NCBI GenBank assembly: GCA_945884695.1
Contig: CAMCYO010000006.1
Coordinates: 1-64,000, forward strand
Direction of reading: 5' to 3'
DNA length: 64,000 nucleotides
From: Streptomyces griseus
GTDB taxonomy: Bacteria; Actinomycetota; Actinomycetes; Nanopelagicales; Nanopelagicaceae
Part shown: positions 9,290 to 18,347 of the stretch, one piece after another
How the letters are laid out: every line of letters begins with the position of its first letter
How positions within the stretch are numbered: position 1 is the stretch's first letter
Notes under the pieces: generated by a model
Database searches by the model: none
What the model saw: the letters and a program-made list of their open reading frames with translations, nothing else
Told to the model about the DNA's origin: nothing
Translations under genes and position numbers: made by a program

Positions 9290-9363
9290 TGCGCCTGGCA
9301 GGAATCGAACCTGCGACAACCGGCTTAGAAGGCAGGTGCTCTATCCAACTGAGCTACAGGCGC
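9290..9363 (-). tRNA. tRNA-Arg (anticodon TCT)
   Basis: A minus-strand cloverleaf with acceptor GCGCCTG/CAGGCGC, loop CTTCTAA giving anticodon TCT, T-arm GCAGG/CCTGC and discriminator A. The anticodon stem CCTGC/GCCGG has one T-C mismatch at positions 29-41, where A would be expected. CCA is not encoded. Confidence 0.95.
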
Positions 9364-9419
9364 TGGAGTGGCTTTGTCGATGCGTAGTCTACCCATCCGA
9401 GACGATAAGGTTTCCTCTT

Positions 9420-11087
9420 ATGGCCGAGTTTATTTACACAATGAAGAAGACGCGCAAGGCGCATGGCGAGAAAGTAATTCTCGATGACGTCACTCTTGCG
9501 TTTTACCCGGGTGCAAAAATTGGTGTGGTTGGCCCCAATGGTGCAGGTAAATCTACTGTCTTGCAGATTATGGCCGGATTACAGCAACCTTCAAATGGTG
9601 AAGCATTTTTAACCCCCGGTTATACCGTGGGAATTTTATTGCAAGAGCCAACGCTTGATGAATCTAAAAATGTTTTGGAAAATGTGCAAGAGGGCGTTGC
9701 AGAAACTATGGCTTTGATGGCTCGCTTTAATGCTGTGAGCGAGGAAATGTCTAGCCCTGATGCAGATTACGACAAGTTGCTAGCCGAGATGGGAAACTTG
9801 CAAGAGCAGTTAGATCATAGAAATGCATGGGATCTAGATTCACAACTTGAGCAGGCAATGGACGCCCTTCGTTGCCCGCCACCGGATGCCGATGTCACTG
9901 TGCTTTCAGGTGGAGAGCGCAGGCGCGTAGCGCTCTGTAAATTACTTTTGCAACAGCCTGATTTATTATTGCTTGATGAGCCTACAAACCATTTGGATGC
10001 CGAGTCGGTGCAGTGGCTTGAGCAACATTTGAGTAAATACCCTGGCACAGTCGTTGCGATTACTCACGATAGGTACTTCTTGGATAACGTTGCCGACTGG
10101 ATTCTCGAACTCGATCGCGGGCGTGCTTATCCATACGAGGGAAATTATTCTACGTATTTAGAGACAAAGTCCACCCGTTTAAAGATTGAAGGCCAGAAGG
10201 ATGCCAAGCGGGTTAAGCGTTTAACGGAAGAACTCGAATGGGTTCGCCAAAACTCTAAAGGTCGCCAAGTAAAGTCAAAAGCACGTCTTGCTCGCTATGA
10301 AGAAATGGCGGCAGAGGCTGACAAGATGCGTAAGTTAGATTTTGAAGAAATTCAAATTCCACCAGGACCCCGCCTTGGAAATATTGTTGTTGAAGTTGAA
10401 AACTTATCTAAAGCTTTCGGCGATCGAGTTTTGGTAGATGATTTGTCATTTACTCTTCCACGTAACGGCATTGTTGGAGTTATCGGGCCAAACGGTGCGG
10501 GCAAGACAACGCTATTTAAAATGATTATGGACGTTGAGCAACCAGATTCTGGTTCTGTTAAAGTGGGAGAAACTGTAAAGATTGCTTACGTTGATCAGTC
10601 GCGTGCCGGCATTGACCCTAAGAAAACACTCTGGGAAGTTGTTTCCGATGGATTAGATTTCATGAAAGTTGGGCAAGTAGAAATGCCAAGCCGGGCATAT
10701 GTTTCTGCATTTGGTTTCAAAGGCCCAGATCAACAGAAAATGGCTGGCGTACTTTCAGGTGGAGAACGCAATCGACTCAATCTTGCACTAACGCTCAAAA
10801 TGGGCGGAAACCTTTTACTGCTTGATGAGCCAACGAACGATTTAGATGTTGAAACACTTGGCTCGCTAGAGAACGCACTGCTTGAGTTTCCAGGATGCGC
10901 CGTAGTGATTTCCCACGATCGCTGGTTCCTCGACCGCGTAGCCACGCATATATTGGCTTATGAGGGTGAATCAAAGTGGTTCTGGTTCGAAGGAAACTAT
11001 GAGTCCTATGAAAAGAATAAGATTGAAAGACTTGGGGTAGATGCTGCAAGGCCTCACCGAGTTACATATAGAAAGTTGACCCGCTAA
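9420..11087 (+). CDS. ettA: ABC-F ribosome-associated ATPase EttA
   Basis: A 555-residue ABC-F protein with no membrane segment. EttA binds the ribosomal E site and throttles translation when ATP is low. It has two ABC cores with Walker A GPNGAGKST and GPNGAGKTT, signatures LSGGERRR and LSGGERNRL, and Walker B LLLLDEPTNHLD and LLLLDEPTNDLD. A charged arm/linker region (KGRQVKSKARLARYEEM) lies between them, and the length is exactly that of EttA. I take the ATG at 9420 (MAEFIYTMKK). TAAGGT eight bases before it may be a -10 box or supply a weak AAGG site. It is the first of a tightly packed run of genes to 13173. Confidence 0.96.
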   Translation: MAEFIYTMKKTRKAHGEKVILDDVTLAFYPGAKIGVVGPNGAGKSTVLQIMAGLQQPSNGEAFLTPGYTVGILLQEPTLDESKNVLENVQEGVAETMALMARFNAVSEEMSSPDADYDKLLAEMGNLQEQLDHRNAWDLDSQLEQAMDALRCPPPDADVTVLSGGERRRVALCKLLLQQPDLLLLDEPTNHLDAESVQWLEQHLSKYPGTVVAITHDRYFLDNVADWILELDRGRAYPYEGNYSTYLETKSTRLKIEGQKDAKRVKRLTEELEWVRQNSKGRQVKSKARLARYEEMAAEADKMRKLDFEEIQIPPGPRLGNIVVEVENLSKAFGDRVLVDDLSFTLPRNGIVGVIGPNGAGKTTLFKMIMDVEQPDSGSVKVGETVKIAYVDQSRAGIDPKKTLWEVVSDGLDFMKVGQVEMPSRAYVSAFGFKGPDQQKMAGVLSGGERNRLNLALTLKMGGNLLLLDEPTNDLDVETLGSLENALLEFPGCAVVISHDRWFLDRVATHILAYEGESKWFWFEGNYESYEKNKIERLGVDAARPHRVTYRKLTR

Positions 11088-11506
11088 TGAGACACCATAA
11101 CTCGGTACATGTTCGTTGGGCAGACCTTGATGCCTTTGGTCATATCAATAATGCTGTCTATTTAACATATGTGCAAGAAGCACGTGCTGATATGACATGG
11201 TATTCGCGACAAGCGCGAGGTCTGACTCCGCTTTTTAAAGACATGGTTGTTGCTCGGGCGGAGTTAGATTTCGTTGAAGCGATTTATGTTGGTGGCGTCG
11301 AATTAGATGTTGCGATCTGGGTTGAGCGTATTGGGAATGCATCGTTTGTACTCTCATACGAGATGTCGCGCAATGGAGTACTTCATGCTCGTGCTAAAAC
11401 TGTTCAAGTCGCTGTTTCTATGGAGACTTTTAAATCTCGACCTATAAACGAAGTAGAGCGTGAATTTTTAAATGAATACTTCGAAGAGACTCCTTTATCT
11501 AAATAA
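11087..11506 (+). CDS. Acyl-CoA thioesterase, hotdog fold (4HBT/FadM-like)
   Basis: A 139-residue single hotdog domain. The N-terminal WADLDAFGHINNAVYLTYVQEAR is the 4HBT signature, with the catalytic Asp in WADLD. Enzymes of this family release fatty or aromatic acids from CoA in the cytoplasm; the substrate cannot be read from the sequence. The start overlaps the ettA stop (TAATG) and its stop overlaps the start of the next gene in the same way. The same thioesterase neighbours ettA in mycobacteria. Confidence 0.88.
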   Translation: MRHHNSVHVRWADLDAFGHINNAVYLTYVQEARADMTWYSRQARGLTPLFKDMVVARAELDFVEAIYVGGVELDVAIWVERIGNASFVLSYEMSRNGVLHARAKTVQVAVSMETFKSRPINEVEREFLNEYFEETPLSK

Positions 11507-12786
11507 TGAATCAAAAATCGCCAAGCCTAGAAAGAAGAATTCATCCGGGTTGGATTGCAGCCGCTGTCACATTTTTAACTCTTGTTGCTACAGCAGGATT
11601 TCGCTCAGCTCCATCTGTTTTAATCGTTCCCTTAGAGGAAGCATTTGGTTGGGGACGAGATCAGATCTCACTTGCAGTATCAGTCAATGTTTTACTCTTT
11701 GGTTTAACAGCCCCATTTGCTGCAGCCTTGATGGAAAAATTTGGAATTCGCAAAGTGGTCATGACAGCGCTCACAGTTGTGGGCTTAGGTGCAGCTGCAA
11801 CTGTATTTATGACATCGCCTTGGCATCTGGTTGCGCTCTGGGGAGTGGTTGTTGGTATTGGCACTGGCTCGATGGCCCTTGTATTTGCAGCAACAATTGT
11901 TAATCGTTGGTTTGTTGAAAAGCGCGGAATAGTTATTGGTTTACTTACTGCAGCGACTGCAACTGGGCAGTTGATTTTTCTGCCTGGCTTGGCGACGTTG
12001 GCTATGGATCATGGTTGGAAGAGCGTCTCACTCACTGTTGCAGTGGGTGCATTTGTTATGGTGCCAATCATTTGGTTCTTCTTACGTGAAAAACCTTCAG
12101 ACCTGGGGCTACTTCCTTATGGCGCACCATCTGATTGGCAACCACCTGTTAAGAGTGAAATGAGCGCTGGAAAGCTTGCGATTACAACTTTAAAGCAAGC
12201 AAGTAAAGTGAAAGATTTTTGGTATCTCACTGGCTCATTTTTTGTCTGTGGGCTATCAACAAGTGGGCTCATCGGTACTCATTTTATTCCAGCAGCGCAC
12301 GACCACGGCATGATGGAAGTCGCGGCAGCAAGCTTGTTAGCTCTGGTAGGAGTTTTTGATGTTATCGGAACAATATTTTCAGGCTGGCTGACAGATCGCT
12401 ACGACCCGAGAAAATTGCTCTTCTTCTATTACTTTTTCCGTGGAGTTTCACTATTTCTTCTGCCGTCCATTCTTTTCTCCACGATACATCCATCAACGTT
12501 GGTCTTTGTAATCTTCTACGGGCTTGATTGGGTAGCAACAGTTCCGCCAACCATCATGCTCTGTCGCATCGTATTAGGTCCAGATAGGGCCACCGTTGTT
12601 TATGGCTGGGTATTTGCAGCTCATCAAATTGGGGGATCAATTGCAGCAATTGGGGCGGCAGTTGCCAGAGTCAAATTTGGAGATTATGCGGCAGCTTTTT
12701 ATGTAAGTGGTCTCATGTGCATTATTACTTCTTATTTTGTACTTCGCATTGCACGGGGAATAAAGACCGCGGATTTGAAACGATAA
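11506..12786 (+). CDS. MFS transporter, oxalate/formate- or monocarboxylate-like
   Basis: A 426-residue permease with about 12 hydrophobic helices. It has the FGWGRDQISLAVSVNVLLFGLTAPFAA region typical of the MCT/oxalate-formate antiporter branch of MFS, a FGIRKVV motif after helix 2 and ERG-type FVEKRGIVIGLLTAATATGQ in helix 5. The middle loop carries a motif-A-like SGWLTDRYDPRKLL. It is coupled to the thioesterase by TAATG overlap. The substrate is probably an organic acid anion, by inference only. This gene is not part of the mycobacterial gene order. Confidence 0.85.
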   Translation: MNQKSPSLERRIHPGWIAAAVTFLTLVATAGFRSAPSVLIVPLEEAFGWGRDQISLAVSVNVLLFGLTAPFAAALMEKFGIRKVVMTALTVVGLGAAATVFMTSPWHLVALWGVVVGIGTGSMALVFAATIVNRWFVEKRGIVIGLLTAATATGQLIFLPGLATLAMDHGWKSVSLTVAVGAFVMVPIIWFFLREKPSDLGLLPYGAPSDWQPPVKSEMSAGKLAITTLKQASKVKDFWYLTGSFFVCGLSTSGLIGTHFIPAAHDHGMMEVAAASLLALVGVFDVIGTIFSGWLTDRYDPRKLLFFYYFFRGVSLFLLPSILFSTIHPSTLVFVIFYGLDWVATVPPTIMLCRIVLGPDRATVVYGWVFAAHQIGGSIAAIGAAVARVKFGDYAAAFYVSGLMCIITSYFVLRIARGIKTADLKR

Positions 12787-12789
12787 GAA

Positions 12790-13173
12790 ATGACTGAAGC
12801 CCAGACTTTCTATGACCGAGTGGGCGGAACACTCTTCTTTGCTGATCTAGTTTCTCAGTTCTATGCTCGCGTATCTGTTGATCCTGTATTGGTACCTCTG
12901 TATCCAGACCAAGATTTCAAGCAAGCAGCACAGAGATTACAAATGTTTCTTGAGCAATATTGGGGAGGGCCTGGAACTTATTCTGAGACTAGAGGTCACC
13001 CACGTCTGCGTATGCGCCACGGCGGTTTTCATATTGATTCATCCGCCCGTGATGCCTGGTTATCGTGCATGAAGGGCGCAGTAGATGGCGTTGATATCTC
13101 TCAAGATCTCAAAGACGAATTGTGGAAGTACCTGTATTCAGCAGCAATACATCTGGTAAATCAACCCGATTGA
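12790..13173 (+). CDS. glbO: Truncated hemoglobin, group II (trHbO type)
   Basis: A 127-residue two-over-two globin that binds heme. Group II residues are all present: Tyr25 (B10, FYARV), Tyr38 (CD1, PLYPDQDF), proximal His77 (F8, RMRHGGFHI) and Trp90 (G8, DAWL). Family members bind O2 very tightly and are linked to redox or NO protection. It starts three bases after the MFS stop, and its last 13 bases overlap the convergent mscS gene. Position and type match glbO of mycobacteria. Confidence 0.95.
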   Translation: MTEAQTFYDRVGGTLFFADLVSQFYARVSVDPVLVPLYPDQDFKQAAQRLQMFLEQYWGGPGTYSETRGHPRLRMRHGGFHIDSSARDAWLSCMKGAVDGVDISQDLKDELWKYLYSAAIHLVNQPD

Positions 13174-13754
13174 GAGCGGTTACCAACTTTTAATATTTCA
13201 CCGTTTCGCAAATACCAGAGCGTCCCAGCGGAATCGCGAACTGTTGTAATTCTAAGACCAACTTTTTCGACAGTTCCTGAAATATCTAGAACTTCAACTT
13301 TATCTCCAACTCCATATTGATCTTCGACCAGCATAAACAGACCTGATAAAACATCGCGCACAATTGTTTGCGCGCCAAGGCCTAGTGCAACTCCAATTAC
13401 TCCAGCGGAAGCAATAAGGGGTCCTAGATTTAATCCAAACTCACCAAGAATCATTCCTAAAGTAATGACCCAGATAACTGCATTAAGTGTGCTTGCTAAA
13501 ACAGTGCCTGTAGTTTTCGCGCGTTCTTTTTGACGTGCTGCCATGTTGCCAGGACCCGGAATCAAGTCAATGCTAGCTAGGCGATTCATAGATTTAGTAA
13601 TTGCTCGTGAGCCAAGGCGCTGGGCAATCAGAGCAATAACAACAATGGTGATGATGTGCAGAGGCGAGCCACTAAACCAGTCCCAAATCCTGTTGGTTCG
13701 ATCAGAAAAAGTAGATGTCTGGTACAAGGCCACAGAGTGAATTCGTGCGTACAT
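13161..13754 (-). CDS. mscS: Small MscS-type mechanosensitive channel
   Basis: A 197-residue membrane protein. Three hydrophobic segments are visible (about 32-48, 86-105 and 112-130). The pore helix ASAGVIGVALGLGAQTIVRDVLSGLFMLVEDQYGVGDKVEV is the MscS signature and is followed by the beta domain (VEKVGLRITTVRD). It stops soon after the beta domain, so the C-terminal alpha/beta vestibule of E. coli MscS (286 residues) is mostly absent. The family releases solutes on osmotic downshock. The start is ATG at 13754; TAGAGT lies nine bases upstream. It overlaps the end of glbO. Confidence 0.9.
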   Translation of the reverse strand: MYARIHSVALYQTSTFSDRTNRIWDWFSGSPLHIITIVVIALIAQRLGSRAITKSMNRLASIDLIPGPGNMAARQKERAKTTGTVLASTLNAVIWVITLGMILGEFGLNLGPLIASAGVIGVALGLGAQTIVRDVLSGLFMLVEDQYGVGDKVEVLDISGTVEKVGLRITTVRDSAGTLWYLRNGEILKVGNRSQSG

Positions 13755-13858
13755 AATGAGCCGACTCTAACTTAATCGTCTGTAAATGCGCCCACGGGGG
13801 CCAATTTTCGGGCAAGATATGCCAATCGGTGCGAGCCACGCACCTGATCGGAGCAGGT

Positions 13859-14374
13859 ATGTCGGGCACTCTCGTCCTTAACGCAACTTACGAGCCGTTA
13901 GGTGTTGTCTCAGAGCGTCGCGCCTTAATTCTTGTTCTCAACTCACGAGCGACAATGATTGAAGACTCGGGCGTTGTTTTACATTTCACTGGTGGAGAAA
14001 TTTCACTCCCGTCAGTTATCAAACTCAATCGCTATGTGCGGGTTCCTTACCGACATGCTGTTCCACTTTCTCGCAGAGCCCTTTTTGCTCGCGACGGTGG
14101 ACGTTGCGTGTATTGCACAGCACCTGCAACATCTATTGATCATGTCGTTCCTCGTAGTCGAGGCGGAGGGCATACATGGGAAAATGTTGTCTCTGCATGC
14201 CACAAGTGCAATCACCTGAAAGCTGATAAGCCACTAAAAGATTTGGGTTGGAGATTGCGTTCTACTCCGCATGAACCTGTTGGTGCAGCATGGAGAGTTC
14301 TTGGAACAGGACGTGCGGATGCGCGCTGGGTACCTTACTTAGAGCCATTTGGAGTTAGTTCGGCAACTGCTTAA
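13859..14374 (+). CDS. HNH endonuclease family protein
   Basis: A 171-residue protein starting MSGTLVLNATYEPLGVV. The HNH zinc module sits in the second half: CVYC, SIDHVVPRSRGGGHTWENVVSACHKCNHLKADK, with both CxxC knuckles and the His-Asn catalytic elements. Proteins of this subtype are conserved next to pepN and glbO in actinobacteria and their cellular role is unsettled. I chose the ATG at 13859 because GGAG lies five bases upstream; a GTG 30 bases earlier lacks a site. Its TAA stop shares a TTAA tetramer with the convergent pepN stop. Confidence 0.9.
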   Translation: MSGTLVLNATYEPLGVVSERRALILVLNSRATMIEDSGVVLHFTGGEISLPSVIKLNRYVRVPYRHAVPLSRRALFARDGGRCVYCTAPATSIDHVVPRSRGGGHTWENVVSACHKCNHLKADKPLKDLGWRLRSTPHEPVGAAWRVLGTGRADARWVPYLEPFGVSSATA

Positions 14375-16911
14375 CGTCCATCGCACGCTTGTGCATTGAG
14401 AGCACGAGCCATCGCATCTCTATTTTCTGCCATCACTCGACGCAAACCTGAAGGCGCATCTGCTCCAACTCCATTTAACCAATTCTGTGTTAGCTCAAGA
14501 GTGTGTTGTGTAGTGATGTACGTGGGATAAAGGCCTGCTGCCACGTTCTTTGCAATTTCATGTGATTGTGAATCCCAGACTTCGCGCACGATGTCGAAAT
14601 ATCGTGAGACGAATGGCGCTAGGAGATCTCTCTGTGTTGGACGCTGAATGCCCTGAATCGTTGAGAGTTGGATGTGATTGCTTAGATCATCTTTGATTAC
14701 CGAATCAAAAGATTTGGATTTGACCGTTGCATCAGGCAGTGCAGCTCTTGCAAAGGAGGCGTAGCGTTGTCCGTTGGCAGTGTTATCGATGACCAGTTCT
14801 GCGTCGATATCGGCACTCGTTGCTAGCCCACGTTCAACTAAAGTATTGAGAAGATGCCAACGTAAATCGGCATCAATCGTCAAACCTTTAACTTCTCCAT
14901 TGAGGGCGCGACGAACACGATTGGTCTGTTCTTTACTCACTGCTCGACTTGAAAATGCTCTTGCATATTGCAACTGTAGGTCGCTACCTGGTGCCGATGT
15001 AGTGAATAGCCCTTCAACGCCATCCGCCACAACTTTGCGCAATCGTGTGCGATTGGCCTCAGATGCAAAGAGTTCTACAGCTGTTTCCAATTGAATTAAG
15101 GTCATCGAAACAATTGCAACGTCGGATTCTCCAGCTAGGGCCTTGATGACCATTGGAACGTAGTCGCTGGCAGATAATTCGCCATCTCGTAACATGTCCC
15201 ATGTTGCAGACCAACATAGCGCTCTGCTCAGTGGATCTTGAATGTCGCCCAGATGGTTTTTAAGAGTTGCTATTGAGCGCGCATCAAAGCGAATTTTGCC
15301 GTAAGAGAGATCGTGATCATTGAGCAATACCAAGTCAGCAATTTTCTCACCGGCCAATTGGGCAATTGCTGTTTTAGCTCCTGCAATATCTGCCTCGATG
15401 CTCTTGCGTCTCACCAATGCGCCTTCCTTGAGATCGTAAAGGCCTACAGCCATGCGGTGAGGGCGAAGTTCTTTCGAGCCTTCAGGCATACGTGGAACTT
15501 CTTGAAGAACTGAAATTGAAGCATAAGAATCTCCAGAAGTTTCAATATGCGCACGTAATGTATTTACGCCGGCTGTTTGCAACCAAGTCGAAACCCACGG
15601 CTTTAGATCGCGACCACTTGTAGCTTCTAATTCAACAAGTAGGTCATTGAGTGTTGTATTTCCCCAGGCGTGCTTGGCAAAGTATTGACGCAAGCCCTTA
15701 ATGAATTGCTCTTTACCAACGTGGGAGACAAGTTGTTGTAGAACTGATGCTCCTTTAGCGTAAGTAATGCCATCGAAGTTATTTTTAACGGCTTCGAGGT
15801 CGTGCATATCGACAACAATTGGGTGAGTGGATGAGAGTTGATCTTGGCGATAAGCCCAGTTCTTGCGCTCTGCATTAAAGACTGTCCAAGAATTTGTAAA
15901 TCGTGTTGCTTGTGCAAGTGTGAAATACGAAGCCCATTCTGCAAATGATTCATTGAGCCATAGGTCATCCCACCATGACATCGTTACCAAGTCGCCAAAC
16001 CACATATGAGCCATTTCATGCAGAATCACATTGGCCCGCCAGTTGTAATTCTTATCGGTCACCTTGCTTCTAAAGACAAAGTAATCTTCGGCAAAAGTGA
16101 CGCATCCAGCATTTTCCATCGCACCAGCATTAAATTCTGCAACTGCTAATTGGTCGTATTTATCAAAGGGATATGCCAATCCAAACTCTTTTTCATAGAA
16201 GGCAAATCCTTGTTTAGTAATCTTAAAAATCTCATCAGCATCCAAACTAGGAGCTAGTGATTTGCGGCAATAAAGCGAAAGAGGAACGTTTTTTTCTCCC
16301 ACGTAGGTGTCATCAACCCGGTGATAAGGACCTGCTACCAATGCAGTGAGATAAGTTGGGAGAAGTGGTGTCGTTGTGAACACCCATTGCTTGGTGGAAC
16401 CAGTTTCTGTAACTGAGGCGATTGGGTTATTAGAAATAACTTGCCAGTGAGCAGGAGCCTTTGCAGATATTGCAAAAGTAGCTTTGAGATCTGGCTGGTC
16501 AAAGCATGCAAAAGTTTTACGGGCATCTGCCACTTCGTGCTGGGAGTAAAGGTAAATCTCGTTATCGGCTGGGTCTACGAATCTATGCAGTCCTTCACCA
16601 GATTTTGAATAGATTGCATCGACAATGATGTGAAGCTCGTTCTGCGCTTCGATTGAAGGTAAGAAAATACTTTCGCCGTCGTAATTGCCGGTGTCTAGAG
16701 TCTTTCCGTTGAGAGTGGCTTTTACGATCTTTTTGCCAACTACATCGATAAATGTGGAGACACCTGGAGTAATTGCCTCAAAAACTATTTTTGTGGAGGA
16801 GGTAAATGTCTCAGTTCCGCTAGTGAGGTCTAGGTCAATTACGTAGCTCTTGACCTTAATCTGACGTGAGCGTTCATTGGCTTCTGAGCGAGTGAGATTT
16901 ACTCCTGGCAC
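14371..16911 (-). CDS. pepN: Aminopeptidase N (M1 family)
   Basis: An 846-residue zinc aminopeptidase that removes N-terminal residues from peptides in the cytoplasm. It has the substrate motif GAMEN (263-267), zinc ligands HEMAH (His298, His302) with catalytic Glu299, and the third ligand Glu321 in LNESFAEW. The large helical C-terminal domain is complete. The start is GTG at 16911 with AAGGGG about seven bases upstream. It converges on the HNH gene with a four-base overlap, and diverges from trmB across 58 bases. Confidence 0.97.
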   Translation of the reverse strand: MPGVNLTRSEANERSRQIKVKSYVIDLDLTSGTETFTSSTKIVFEAITPGVSTFIDVVGKKIVKATLNGKTLDTGNYDGESIFLPSIEAQNELHIIVDAIYSKSGEGLHRFVDPADNEIYLYSQHEVADARKTFACFDQPDLKATFAISAKAPAHWQVISNNPIASVTETGSTKQWVFTTTPLLPTYLTALVAGPYHRVDDTYVGEKNVPLSLYCRKSLAPSLDADEIFKITKQGFAFYEKEFGLAYPFDKYDQLAVAEFNAGAMENAGCVTFAEDYFVFRSKVTDKNYNWRANVILHEMAHMWFGDLVTMSWWDDLWLNESFAEWASYFTLAQATRFTNSWTVFNAERKNWAYRQDQLSSTHPIVVDMHDLEAVKNNFDGITYAKGASVLQQLVSHVGKEQFIKGLRQYFAKHAWGNTTLNDLLVELEATSGRDLKPWVSTWLQTAGVNTLRAHIETSGDSYASISVLQEVPRMPEGSKELRPHRMAVGLYDLKEGALVRRKSIEADIAGAKTAIAQLAGEKIADLVLLNDHDLSYGKIRFDARSIATLKNHLGDIQDPLSRALCWSATWDMLRDGELSASDYVPMVIKALAGESDVAIVSMTLIQLETAVELFASEANRTRLRKVVADGVEGLFTTSAPGSDLQLQYARAFSSRAVSKEQTNRVRRALNGEVKGLTIDADLRWHLLNTLVERGLATSADIDAELVIDNTANGQRYASFARAALPDATVKSKSFDSVIKDDLSNHIQLSTIQGIQRPTQRDLLAPFVSRYFDIVREVWDSQSHEIAKNVAAGLYPTYITTQHTLELTQNWLNGVGADAPSGLRRVMAENRDAMARALNAQACDGR

Positions 16912-16969
16912 TTTTTACCCCTTAAGGCTGGATTGTTGATGTTCTATCCAATCATGAAATGCTGTGTAG

Positions 16970-17629
16970 ATGGAAAGCCCAACAATCAAGAGCTTCAAGC
17001 TACGTGGCACTCGTATTACTGCTGCCCAAATTGATGCTCGAGAAAGGTTATGGAGCCAATTCGGGGTTACCTATAACGCGAAACCTATCGATCTAACAAG
17101 ACTCTTCCCCAACGTTGAAAAAGTTGTAATGGAGATTGGATTTGGGATGGGGGAGGCCACAGTTGAAATTTCTCGCAATTCTCCTGCAACGGCATTCCTG
17201 GCAAACGATGTGCATCAACCTGGTATTGGAAAACTGCTTTCACTTATTGAAGAAAACTCATTGAGCAATGTTCGAGTGATGGATGAAGATGCTCACTTAA
17301 TTCTAACGACGATGATTGACAATGAATCCCTCGACGGAATCAACCTATTTTTCCCAGACCCTTGGCCGAAATCAAGACATCACAAAAGAAGAATTATTAA
17401 TGCCGAATTTATCGCCCTAGCAGCATCAAGAATGAAGCAAGGTGGAGTTTTTAACATAGCTACCGATTGGGTTCCTTATGCACAATGGATTGCTGATGCA
17501 TTTTCACAGTCCAATCAATTCTCTGGTGGAATAATCCCTCGGCCAGAATGGCGTCCATTGACGCGATTTGAAGGACAAGGATTGAGAAAAAACCATCGCG
17601 TAACGGATCTTGCTTACATCAAGAAATAA
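16970..17629 (+). CDS. trmB: tRNA (guanine-N7-)-methyltransferase
   Basis: A 219-residue SAM-dependent enzyme that makes m7G46 in tRNA. Motif I is MEIGFGMGEATVE, the acceptor-binding segment is NLFFPDPWPKSRHHKRRI (the strongest TrmB signature), and the C-terminal part has TDWVPYAQWI and FEGQGLRKNHRVTDLAY. No ribosome binding site stands out before the ATG at 16970, so the exact start is less sure. It converges on rpiB with four bases between stops. Confidence 0.95.
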   Translation: MESPTIKSFKLRGTRITAAQIDARERLWSQFGVTYNAKPIDLTRLFPNVEKVVMEIGFGMGEATVEISRNSPATAFLANDVHQPGIGKLLSLIEENSLSNVRVMDEDAHLILTTMIDNESLDGINLFFPDPWPKSRHHKRRIINAEFIALAASRMKQGGVFNIATDWVPYAQWIADAFSQSNQFSGGIIPRPEWRPLTRFEGQGLRKNHRVTDLAYIKK

Positions 17630-17633
17630 GTAG

Positions 17634-18083
17634 CTATTTTCCAGTTTCGAATGCGCTAATTTTATTAATGCGACGAATATGTCGCTCGTCCTTCGAAAAT
17701 GGTGTGTTAATAAATGTATCCAGAATTTCAATACAAAGTTCTTGACTATGCATACGGCCACCGAGCGCAATGACATTTGCATTGTTGTGCTCTTTAGCTA
17801 ATTTCGCAGTTTCAATAGACCAGCACAGCGCTGCACGTATTCCCTCAACTTTATTTGCAGCCATCTGTTCTCCGTTACCGGAGCCACCGAGAACAATGCC
17901 TAACGAGATCGCATCCTTTGCAGTTGCTTGCGCAGCAGGAATGCAAAAATCTGGGTAATCATCGAGCGCGTCATATTCGTGAGGACCATGATCTGTGACG
18001 TCATGGCCTTGTGATTTGAGGTGGGCAACAAGTGTGGCTTTAAGTTCGAGTCCTGCATGATCACTGCCAATATGAATGCGCAT
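17634..18083 (-). CDS. rpiB: Ribose-5-phosphate isomerase B
   Basis: A 149-residue RpiB/LacAB-type isomerase interconverting ribose-5-phosphate and ribulose-5-phosphate. The N-terminal MRIHIGSDHAGLELK and the motif VLGGSGNGEQMAANKVEGIRAALCW are the mycobacterial version. In it the enterobacterial catalytic cysteine is absent and a glutamate (GNGEQ) serves as base. HNNANVIALGGRMH is also conserved. The start is ATG at 18083; GAGACT six bases upstream is a possible leaderless -10 box. Confidence 0.96.
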   Translation of the reverse strand: MRIHIGSDHAGLELKATLVAHLKSQGHDVTDHGPHEYDALDDYPDFCIPAAQATAKDAISLGIVLGGSGNGEQMAANKVEGIRAALCWSIETAKLAKEHNNANVIALGGRMHSQELCIEILDTFINTPFSKDERHIRRINKISAFETGK

Positions 18084-18120
18084 GCACGAAGTCTCTCATG
18101 AGGTTATTGCGATACAACGC

Positions 18121-18148
18121 AAAAACCCGCCACCAGATTGGTGACGGG
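18121..18148 (-). terminator. Intrinsic terminator for the minus strand
   Basis: On the minus strand CCCGTCACC (18140-18148) pairs with GGTGGCGGG (18126-18134) around a five-base loop, with one mismatch, and runs straight into five T (18121-18125). It lies 17 bases after the stop of the small remnant at 18165-18347. Confidence 0.85.
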
Positions 18149-18164
18149 CCCTTGCGGTTTTGTA

Positions 18165-18347
18165 TTACGTAGTCGGAATGACTGGTGCTAGGCCACCCAT
18201 CATTGGACCATGATCGCCATCCATATCGCCCATACAGCCACCCATGTGTCCACCTTTTGGACCACCAGTGCGATTGACCATTGCAGTGATTGAAGCAGTA
18301 ACTGCTGCATCGATATCTGAACTCTTTTGAGCTACGAGTGCAGGCAA
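18165..18347 (-). pseudogene. Small Gly/Met/His-rich reading frame, probable 3' remnant of a lost gene
   Basis: A 60-residue frame that can only start at a TTG (18347), directly after an in-frame TAA and with no ribosome binding site. The helical start ALVAQKSSDIDAAVTASITAMVN leads into a GGHMGGCMGDMDGDHG tail that could bind metal. A good terminator follows it, which suits the end of a formerly larger gene better than a new gene. I do not recognise a family. It could still be a small expressed protein. Confidence 0.35.

Noticed and set aside
9336..9419. Longer ettA start inside tRNA-Arg
   Set aside because: The residues encoded there match tRNA sequence, and the EttA family begins at MAEFIYTM.
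13859..14374. HNH gene as a homing endonuclease or restriction enzyme
   Set aside because: It has a conserved position between glbO and pepN in actinobacteria, no partner methylase and no intron or intein borders.
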